Assembly: GCF_040954645.1 (NCBI RefSeq)
Contig: NC_092803.1
Location: 14,881,230-14,945,229 of the forward strand
DNA length: 64,000 nucleotides
Source: Diabrotica undecimpunctata
Taxonomy: Eukaryota > Arthropoda > Insecta > Coleoptera > Chrysomelidae
Direction: 5' to 3'
Every line of letters begins with the position of its first letter. Positions within the stretch are counted from its first letter, which is position 1. Positions 21,520 through 31,100 of the stretch are shown here, piece by piece. A program made the position numbers and the translations under genes. A model generated the notes under the pieces. It did no database searches. It worked only from the letters and a program-made list of their open reading frames with translations, and had not been told where the DNA came from.

Positions 21520-23008
21520 CTACTGATACAAAATATCATAATGTCCTGGACGGTAGAGTAAATGAACAGTGGGAGTACATCCTTCAGGCAGATCATGTTC
21601 AGTACAAATTTTCCCAGTACCTCTGTCCATATATACCACTCTAACACCAGTATTTAGAGCAGCACAAGCTGCAATTATGTGGATATGGTCACTCTCTTTA
21701 TACATAGGCTCCACTTCCTGGTGACAAAAATCAGCTACCTATAAATCAGAAGTATTTCAATTCTTAAATCGTAAAACATTCTTCGGAAATATAAATACAG
21801 ACAATAGTTATTATATAAAAATATAGCTGTCAATATGGTTATAGTAATGGCAAAAATGTTTTTTTTTAACTAGAAGAAACCTTTTTCTTGTAGCTAACTA
21901 ATGGGGTATACTAACTAAATATTTCAGGTCAAATCTTATTAAATGTATTCTCTAGTTTAATTACATACACTAATGAAAAAATAGGGACATATGGGACTAA
22001 GGATAGAGATGTTAAAAGATGAAAGAAAAAGAGGTAGAGAAAAACCAAGGAGAAAATGGAAGGACTGTGTGTCAGACAACTTGAGAGAGACAGGTTTAGG
22101 TAAAAAAAAAACACAATGGATATAAATTAGTGGCAAAGAAAAGTAAGGAAAAGCAACCCTTGAAAAGGGAAAAGCTTAGGAAGAAGGAATGGAAAGATAG
22201 GAATGTGTTGATTTTTTGCATTTTGTGTATATTTATTCAGTTTTAAATGTGTTGATTAAAAATGAATACCTACCGTTCTATCACCTTCTATAAAACAACT
22301 GTAAAAATCTTGCTCCTTTTGTAACTGGCCGCTGGTTAACAATCTGAGATAGACAACCAAATAATCTGAGAAGCCTTGATCATTAAACACACTAAATAAT
22401 TCTTTAAGAGCTTCATCAATAGTATCCATATCTTTTAGTCTTTTGAGGACATCAATATACTGCAAATAAATAAATAATATAACTAAAACTAGCGAGCTTT
22501 TATACATTATAATATTGTTCTCTATGTGAAGAATAAGCTATAAGAGTGACTTACAGTATCATAAAAATCTTCTACTGTGAACTGTTGGAACCCTAGAGAC
22601 ACTAAAGCTTCTTTACTAGAAGCTGCTACATTATAAAACTCTTCAAATTCCTCTTTTTTCTTCAGTAATCTTTCTATGTTAGCATAAAGAAATGCTCTAA
22701 AAAAGCAGTTACCATCTGGTCTGGTTCGGCGAATGAATTTATATTTAGTAGCAAGGTTGCTAACTTTTTCGAGGTATATATCATCTGACGAATATTCATT
22801 ATTTAGTGAAATAACAGGTTCCAAATCTCCTAGAAGAGGTATCGATTCTGAAATCTAAAGCTTTTGCTTAATATAAACATAACCCCACTTTATTACAAAT
22901 TACCTCTTGTTCAATTTGCCTCTGCTGAGCCATTATCATTTCATCCCGGTTAGGCTGTGGATCATTTTCAGTCACTTTATTGTTCAAATTTTCAACCTGG
23001 TCGCCCAT
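21520..23008 (-). CDS. OTUB1: Otubain ubiquitin thioesterase (OTUB1-like, four exons)
   Basis: Exons on the minus strand are 23008-22904, 22854-22555, 22459-22274 and 21738-21520, all with GT/AG borders and phase 0, giving 269 aa, the usual length of animal otubain. It cleaves ubiquitin from substrates in the cytosol and nucleus and, in animals, also inhibits E2 enzymes. The catalytic Cys85 and Asp82 lie in PDGNCFFRAF and His263 in RPGHYDILY. The N-terminal tail (ENDPQPNRDEMIMAQQRQIEQE) is the region that contacts E2-ubiquitin in OTUB1. The reading frame is intact throughout. Intron 3 contains a LINE scrap. An AATAAA follows about 35 bp after the stop. The start is the first Met of the conserved N-terminus. 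The symbol is given by family resemblance. Confidence 0.95.
21940..22215 (+). pseudogene. LINE 3'-end scrap in otubain intron 3
   Basis: On + the frame reads KRGREKPRRKWKDCVSDNLRE, then RKVRKSNP, the C-terminal GRPRKRW-type motif of insect LINE ORF2. It ends in a purine-rich tail. It is antisense to the host gene. Confidence 0.55.
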
Positions 23009-23798
23009 GGTGGAGATAAAAGCTCTGATCAATTGAAAACAATTTTTATAACTTGCACAAAAATTTGTACACACTATTTATTAACGAACTATTTGTTCAG
23101 AAAAGCCTTTTTGATCACAATATCAATGTATGTTATACGGAGATTATTAATATATGTACTTTAATACGTTATAGTGTATATATCAGAGAACGCGAAATGG
23201 CCATAAATAAATTTGCATTAGCATCACCAAAAACTCTCACCCTGCGAAATCACTGTCAATGGGTCAACCAAACCAAGTTTAACCTGATAAATTTCATATT
23301 TATATAAATCAATACAACTAACAGTTAGATAATATTAAGACACCTGTGTATTTTGGGTTGTCTAAAAAAAGGTAACAATAGACTATAATTTGAAAAGTTA
23401 AATCATGAAAAATCACCATCGGGTAAGATTTCATACACCAAAACCTAATAATACTTATTGTGATACAAATTTTATTTAATATTTGACCGACAACGCTCAA
23501 CCTAAAAAATTGAAAATTGATTAATTTTGATTTTTGATGGTATGTACCATCCTATATTCTTTGAATATCATCGAGTTATAATCGAGATTCTAACTCGATG
23601 TATAATATATACATTATAAGGACATGGCAACACTGCCAACACAATATTTCGTTCTGTGAAACTTAATTGTCAGCTAATTTGCGGCTATCTTCACTGGGAC
23701 CAAATGTGAAAACGTCCGAAAATGTGTATGATGTTTGATATGGGAATTATTGGTGTTGGTGTTTGCAATGAATAATAATATGCTTATTTAAATTTGAA
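23009..23798. other. Divergent intergenic region (otubain / zinc-finger leader exon)
   Basis: Both flanking genes start here and face away from each other, so regulatory sequence for both is expected. I see no clear TATA box or conserved element, and no coding sequence. Confidence 0.4.
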
Positions 23799-24078
23799 AT
23801 GGAGTGTAATGAAGATATTAAAGATTCCATAAACCACCAAATATTAACATGTATTAAAGAAGAACGAGATTGTCTAAAATATAATAACACAGAAGTTAAA
23901 CCTGAACTAGAGGAATATCATTGTAAAAACAGTCATAGAGGTGATCCTGTATTAGATGAGTATTGTTCAGATGATATTAAAATAGAAAAGCATATATTAC
24001 AAGATGTAACTTCTGAAATTAAGGTTGAAATAAAAAAAGAACTGGAAAAACATAAGGATGATATACATGACAAATATG
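23799..24078 (+). CDS. Leader exon of a C2H2 zinc-finger type gene
   Basis: ATG at 23799 opens a 93-codon exon (MECNEDIKDSINHQ...) rich in Glu, Asp and Lys, with IKVEIKKELEK near its end and a consensus donor (gtaagt) at 24079 in phase 1. The acidic layout with repeated IK-EI-K-E motifs resembles the MEVKQE leader exons at 39537, 47568 and 52137. A phase-1 acceptor at 36848 (the ten-finger exon) and one at 25936 are both compatible partners. Which is used cannot be told from sequence alone. Confidence 0.6.
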
Positions 24079-24960
24079 GTAAGTACATTTTTCAAAAATG
24101 AATTATATACACTGAGTTTGCACTTTTAACCTAATCTTTGTTGCGCCCAAATATGGTAACTGCACAAGGGTATAATATGCAATTGTTGCATGTGCCCTCG
24201 CCTCATTAGGATTCTTCAACCATATCCTACAAATGTTGTATGTTATACTTACCACATTTTGCCACTAGGACCTGTAAACTGTTTGTTTAAACAGTTATAT
24301 TTGAGAAGTTCATAGTTGATCATGTGCATGTTGTGTGTAGTTTTAAAGATATTTTACTGAAAAACAGTGAAAATGTCTAGCCAGGGAGGTGATTTAGTTG
24401 ATCTTGCTTGTGGATATTTTAATAAGTGGTAAGTAGTAATTAGATTAAATGAATTCTTTAAAAACATAAGCTTTAGAGTTATATATGTATATGTTATCTA
24501 AGTTCTTGTGTATTATTCTGACAATATTTATTACTTTTAGATAAAAAACAAATGAAGATTTTCCTAAAGCGAAAATGCAACAAACTGATTATGATATATG
24601 AGTAACTTCAAATGAGACTGAGGCTGTCAATTTTGTAAGTGATTTTTTATCCATTCATCATCCAGAACAAATTCTAGACCTTGCTTCTTGTGATGAACTC
24701 AAGACAGGTATTTAATTAAAAGTACTGAATACCTAACTCCTAGTTTTCTACATTAAAGTTGGGATTTTTATCCACAAGAAATATTTATCATAAAATATTT
24801 ATCATAAAATAGTTACATTGTTTTTATCATTTATATATTTTTATGCATTTCATTTTTGACCAATTTTTGCTTACTGAAATCAAGGTAAGGGTAGTAAAAC
24901 CACTAGCAGTAATTTATATTATGTTTGTACATAGAAAGTAAATATATTCTTGATATCACA

Positions 24961-25227
24961 TTAATTTATATTTAAATGGGAATAAGCCACAATTAAAGGT
25001 TAAAATACGTTTATTGACGTTTCAATTGACACTTCGGAAATCGTTCTCAAAATACAAACATTAGTAAATTAAATTCAATTTAATTTACTAATGTTTGTAT
25101 TTTGAGAACGATTTCCGAAGTGGAAATTGAAACGTCAATAAACATATTTTAACCTTTAATTGTGGCTTATTCCCATTTAAATATAAATTAATTTAAAATG
25201 CCACAAGAAAATAGCTTCAGAGCAATA
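24961..25227. repeat. Foldback element, copy A
   Basis: Two arms of about 110 bp (aataagccacaattaaagg ... and its inverse) face each other around a short centre near 25080, and an asymmetric tail aaaatgccacaagaaaatag follows on the right. It is flanked by a 12-bp duplication cttgatatcaca (24949-24960 and 25228-25239). No coding capacity. Confidence 0.85.
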
Positions 25228-25239
25228 CTTGATATCACA

Positions 25240-25930
25240 GTTTTATCACTTATTAATTAATTAATTATTAACTCTCACAAACAGATCTACCAAATTTGTA
25301 GATATGTATTAAAGATTGTTAAGTGTAAAATTTTGTCTCCTGTTGTTCAAGATATTTTTAAATGGCGAAAATGTCCTTTCAGAATCAATGAAAGTGATGA
25401 GTGCATATTTAAATGATGCCAGGTGTTCGGAATCAATTGAAAACTTTAATTTGAATCATAAACTGTCCTACCTAAAGACAACATTTTCGGTATTTCTTTT
25501 ATCATTTGAAAACCTTCACCCTGTGTTATCACTAAAATGTTGCCAACCCTCCATATAATATTTTTAAATACATGGAAATTCCCTATTATTACTTATTACA
25601 AGAGTACAATAAAAGGACTACAGATGTAGTAGATACATAAACTTTCACTTTAGGTTTGAAATATAGCCCTAACTGATATTGAGCAGGTAGAGGGATTTAA
25701 AATCTTAGTCAGGCATGTTTTGTTATTCATTTATTGAATAACTTATATAAATATTATGTAATGTGATTTTATGTTCAAAAAGTAAAGATATTCGTTTTGT
25801 TTACAAAAAGGAAATACATGCACTAAAGCTTAATTTCGTGCAAAATATATAATTTACATAAAATCCCAACATTAATTATGATATTTATCTTAATAATTCC
25901 TAATAAATGTACTTACTTAAATTTTTCACT
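25240..25930. other. Intron-like AT-rich stretch
   Basis: Lies between possible exons of locus 1. An 80-codon frame at 25316 has no recognisable domain. I see nothing else. Confidence 0.4.
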
Positions 25931-26932
25931 TTCAGAGCAAACATCATTACATTTAAGCCATATTGATGTAGATTTACCTCATAATACAATAATACCTAAC
26001 CATATATCATTGCCAATGTTAGTAGAGAAGCCTTTAGATTTCTGGCTGATAACTAGAAGTGATACTTCTAGTTATCAGCCAGACACAAACTCAGAAAACA
26101 GTGACACTGAGTTTGAAGAGAATCTCAAAAACGTTTCTGGTAAGTATAAATTACAAGATTTTGTTTACAATTACAATAGTTTATTTATTTTTAGAGCATG
26201 GCGATAATAGTAAGACCCATATAATACTTAAAAGAAAAAGAGGCAAAAGAGCTTCACCAAAAAATTGGAAACGAAACATAGCAAAAAGAAGCCATATGAG
26301 CGGACAGGAGTATTTAAGCAGATCAGGCAAGATAATTCCTAAGAAAACTGTGAAGAAAACTGACTGTGGTAAATGCAGGTAGGTATTAATAAATGGTTTT
26401 GATGATTGATTGTTTTATTCATAATGCCAGATCTGTTTTTGTTGTAGATACAAATGTAACGAAAACTTCAGTGAAGATCTAAGAATCCAAATATGTCAAG
26501 ATTATTGGGTTTTAAGTGATACAAGCAAACAAAAAGAATATTTATCCTCATTAATAACAATAAGTGATGTTAGTCGACATAGACAAAATTCTATGAAACC
26601 TAAAAAAGTGTCGAAACAATATTATTTACTGGCACAAGAAGGAGAACTAATAAGAACATGTATGAAATTTCTTTGTAGTACATTATCAATCAGTCACAGA
26701 ATAGTAGATACTTTAAAAGTTTTATCTACTGGCACTTATTTGGGTCACGATCAAAGGGCTAGAGAGGAGAATGCTACATAGGAGATGAACTAAATTTTTA
26801 TCAACCAAAAAGGATTAATGTCCGAAATGCAATGTCTATAATGCTTCCTCGAATAAAAACTCTTTAAAAGATGAGTGTGAACCACATAAAGCCAGGGAAA
26901 TAGCATCAATTAAAATGAAACAATATGACAAA

Positions 26933-27102
26933 TAAGCCACAATTAAAGGTTAAAGTAGTTTATTGACGTTTCAGTTTCCACTTCGAAAATCCCGAAGTGG
27001 AAATTGAAACGTCAGTAAGTTACTGTAACCTTTAATTGTGGCTTATTCCCATTTAAATAGTAATTACTTTAAAATGCCACAAGAAAATAGCTTCAGAACA
27101 AT
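26933..27102. repeat. Foldback element, copy B
   Basis: This is a shorter version of copy A, with the same ends (taagccacaattaaagg and its inverse, then the aaaatgccacaagaaaatag tail). It is flanked by an 11-bp duplication aatatgacaaa (26922-26932 and 27103-27113). It interrupts the 3' coding part of locus 1. Confidence 0.85.
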
Positions 27103-27184
27103 AATATGACAAAATTAAAGAGTAATCTTATTAGAGAATGAATAAATTATAAGAAATCTGATAAACAATGAGGAATTATTATTT

Positions 27185-27412
27185 TTTCTTTAACTAGATA
27201 GAACGATACAACCTCGAACTTTTTAGAATATACCAGGAACCTGATATCATAAAACATATTAAGATAGAACGTCTGAGGTGGATGGGGCATGTAATGCGGA
27301 TGGAACAAAATGACCCAGCTAGAAAAACGCTCCATGATAGACCTATTGGTTACAGAAGAAGAGGAAGTCCCATAACAAAGTTTCTTGATAGCATCGATGA
27401 AGACATATTATA
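27185..27412 (+). pseudogene. LINE ORF2 3'-end fragment
   Basis: The frame runs IYQEPDIIKHIKIERLRWMG, then HVMRMEQNDPARKTL and RRRGSPITKFLDSIDEDIL to a stop at 27412. This is the RLRWMGHVMRM region near the C-terminus of insect LINE ORF2. Confidence 0.7.
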
Positions 27413-27765
27413 ATATGTATTAGATTTAAAATTTATGTAAAGTCAGGGTTGTCAGGTTTAAACTAACATGCTTGAAACCTTGGTTTAAACCAACAGGTTT
27501 TTTATTGATTCTTTTCTTTATGTTGTTGACCTGATATTTATATAATTGTACAGGGTTGTATTAAGATTCTAGCAGTCTATAACATCTAAATTTGAAATGA
27601 ATTAATTTATAATTTTGAGGATTACTGTTACAAAATAATATTAATCAATGATTAATCTTCCAAAGAAGTATACTTTAATATTAGTTTTTGTAAACTGTCA
27701 TTCACACATCATTAGATAATTGTTATATTAATCAAAAGGCAAAAATTAGAAAGTTGTTTTTATAC

Positions 27766-28086
27766 TGTTACGATAAATATACTGGCCTAACTTTTATGAC
27801 TAATTATTCTGTTTTATTGTAGAAATTTCGGTGGAAGTCTAGAACCAAAATTATGGTGAATGAGCCGGCCAAGCTTCTCGATCTTTCGATGCTGTTCTAG
27901 TATATCAGGATTTCGTATATAAATACAACATTTTTATATGGAGGGCAGTTAATTCTCAAGACCCGCGCACGCGAATTTGTCACGTACGGATATAATAAAT
28001 TATTGTCAGATAAGTTAAAATAAATAAAGAAATAAATTAAATCCGTAAGTGTTATAAATATTGAACCTTTTAATAAATTCACAACA
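27766..28086 (+). repeat. Gypsy copy 2 5' LTR
   Basis: Starts TGTTACGATA, ends TTCACAACA, 321 bp. TATA box tcgtatataaatac near 27913. The last about 110 bp match the copy 1 LTR, while the U3 does not. Confidence 0.93.
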
Positions 28087-28088
28087 AA

Positions 28089-28106
28089 TGGTGTCAGAAG
28101 TGGGAT
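28089..28106 (+). promoter_or_regulatory. Gypsy copy 2 primer-binding site
   Basis: TGGTGTCAGAAGTGGGAT starts two bases after the LTR and matches the 3' end of a tRNA-Leu as I recall it. In copy 1 the same site has lost one A and has a G-to-A change. Confidence 0.65.
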
Positions 28107-28159
28107 CGAACATAAATTAGACTTATAATAATAATACAAGTGAATACGTAAAATAAATT

Positions 28160-31100
28160 GTGAAAATGGCTACGATTTATGAGCTGACAGTGACTAATTT
28201 AAGAAGACATCTCGAAGACAGAGAATTAGCTTCTACCGGAAAAAAGGCTGAGTTAGTCCAACGACTAAAGAACGCTTTGCTAGAAGAAGGACTAGATCCA
28301 GAGACTTATATATTTGAAGATGCTGTCATCTCGTCGATTTCGAAATTAGAGAACAAAGTTTCCGGCGACATCGCATCATTGGAGAACAAAGTATCCGGCA
28401 ACATCGCTTCTTTAGAAAGCAAAGTTTCTAACGAGATTTCTTCTCTGGAAAGCAAAGTTTCTGCTAACATCTCTAAAGTCACTTCAGAGATATCTGCTCT
28501 TGACGATAGAGTGTCTTCGTTAAAAAACCAAGTTGCTGCCGATATGTTGGCCTTCGAAGAAAAGATTAAAGAGATGGAAAGGAAGATGGAGGAAACAGGG
28601 ACAGCAGAGAGAGGAAACAATCCAATTACAGTGGAGACAAAAGAAGAGGAGACGAAATGTAAGTTGGAAACACGGCCGAAATTTGAAGGAAGTGGAGGTT
28701 CTGTCCATGTGAAAGTCCCAACTTTCGATGGAAAATCGTCATGGAACAACTACATGAAACAGTTCGAATCAGCCGCAAGAGCAAATGGATGGTCTGAAAA
28801 AGAAAAGGCGGTAAACCTGACTATCGCTCTTCGAGGAGATGCCTTAGATGTGCTTCAGACCATAGCAGTAGAGGAGACCGATGATTTCGAACAACTGAAG
28901 AAGAGGTTAAATATGCGATATGGCCACGAACATTTGGAGCATGTATATCAGTCGCAGCTTAAAAATCGTAGACAGAAGAAAGATGAGGCTCTTCAAGAAT
29001 ATGAGGTAGATATTGCCAGATTAGTACGATATGCTTATCCAACAGCTCCCGAAGACATGATGGAAAAATTGGCCGTTCAAACGTTTATTGATGGTCTTCG
29101 TGATCATGAAATGCAGAGAACACTGCGATTAGCTCGTCACAAAACGCTGGTTGATGTCTTATCCGCCGCCCTCGAATACGAGTCAGCTACGCAGGCCTCT
29201 GGCGGGTACAGTAAAGTTAGGACTGTAAAAGAGGAAGGAGACGAAGATAAACTTGACCAGCTCTTTAATTTGATGAAAAGCATGACATGCAAGAAAAAGA
29301 AGACCATAAAATCAAGAAACTCACCATCAGGAAAACCAGAACGAGTCAACCTTAGGGAGGCAGCTTCGACCCGGAACTCTTCCAAAGACCCTCTCATACT
29401 AATAGCTTCTTTGAAATGTCGTGAAGATAGTGTATATGTAGATGGAGACATAAATGGTAAAAAGCATACGTTGTTGGTGGATACCGGAGCGACCAGAACC
29501 ATTATACGCCCGACAGTTATAAACAGCCGAAAGAAACTGTTACCAACGAGGTTGCGACTTCGGACCGCTACAGGTGAAAATGCCAACATTCATGGAGAAA
29601 TCCAGGTACAATTGGGAATTGGAGCAGAAAAGTTCGTCCATACTGTTATAGTTGCTGACATCGAAGAGGATGTTATATTAGGAATGGACGTAATGAATAT
29701 GCATGGATTCCAATTGGATTTTAAGAATAAGGTAATCAAAGTTGGCAACGAGGAGGTATTTCTCCATCCACATAATGATAACACTGTGCAAGCAGCCATT
29801 ACAGAAGATACAGTCGTGCCTGCGAGAAGCGAAACGATCATAGTAGCGCGGCTACAGGGATTTGTGGACGAAGGGAGACCTGTTATGATGGAGCCTTGGA
29901 ACCACGACGATGAGGTTGGCCGTGGAATCATAATTGGAAAGGAATTGGTGACTTCGGCTAAGGAAATTCCTGTGAGACTTATCAATGTCAACGACTACCC
30001 AGTGACCATAAAGAAAGAGACAAAAGTAGGAACTTGTGTACCTGTGACATCCATAATCCGTCAGGCGACAACATCTGATAATTCCAACGATAAATTCGAC
30101 CAAATGGTTGCAGTTGCAGGACAGTCTCTAAATCAGATGGAGAAAAGGAAATTAAGGGAATTTCTTCGGCAGTATCGTGATATTTTCGTACCGAAAGGAG
30201 GAAAGACGGGAAGAACTACGGTTGTTAAGCATAAAATTGATACTGGTAATGCTAAGCCAATTCGTCAAACAGCTCGACGATTACCACAGGCGAAAAGAGA
30301 GGAAGCTGAAACGATTGTTCAGGAAATGAAGAAAGACGGGGTGATAGAACCTTCTACGAGCCCATGGGTCTCTCCGGTGGTCCTGGTTAAGAAGAAAGAC
30401 GGAACGACGAGGTTCTGTGTGGATTACCGTTTGCTGAACAACGTTACCAAGAAAGATAGTTATCCTCTGCCTCGGATCGATGACACATTGGACACATTGG
30501 CTGGAAGTAAATTGTTTTCTACTTTGGATTTGAAGTCTGGATACTGGCAGGTAGAAATGGACCCAGTAGATAAAGAAAAGACAGCCTTCACCACAGGATC
30601 TGGATTGTGGCAATTCAACGTTATGCCATTTGGACTCTGTAATGCTCCTGCGACATTTGAGAGGCTTATGGAAAATGTGTTGAGAGGGTTATCTTGGAAA
30701 ACATGCCTGGTTTATTTAGATGACATAATCGTCTTGGGGGAGACATTCGAAGATCATTTGAGGAATTTAGAAAACGTTTTTAATCGACTTAAAGCTGCCC
30801 AATTGATGCTAAACCCCAAGAAGTGCCAGCTATTTCAAGGTAAAGTCAATTATCTGGGTCATATAGTCAGTAAAGAAGGAGTGGCCGTGGATAAGGGAAA
30901 AATCGATTCCATTAAGGAATGGCCAAAACCAACTGACAAACATCAAGTGAGAAGTTTTCTTGGACTATGTACTTACTACCGGAGGTTTATTAAGAAGTTT
31001 GCAGATATCGCTAAGCCATTAACGCGACTTACAGAGGAATCAAGAGAATACCGCTGGGATATAGACTGCCAAAATGCCTTTGAAACGTTGAAAAAGCATT

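Larger units (their letters stand above)
24373..26930 (+). pseudogene. Locus 1 of an unnamed multi-exon insect family (probably transposon-derived)
   Basis: Possible exons are 24373-24430, 24540-24709, 25936-26139, 26195-26378 and 26448-about 26930. The coding content runs from a leader (MSSQGGDLVDLACGYFNK) through an acidic region (SENSDTEFEEN) and a basic motif (ASPKNWKRNIAKRSHMSGQEY) to a cysteine motif (DCGKCRYKCNENF). Then come RIQICQDYWVL and GELIRTCMKFLCSTLSISHR. The same order occurs at 59.8-64 kb, so both belong to one family. The second exon has an in-frame TGA, and the frame breaks near 26779 and 26868, so this copy is probably dead. A foldback repeat interrupts the 3' end at 26933. 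I do not know a name for the family. Confidence 0.7.
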
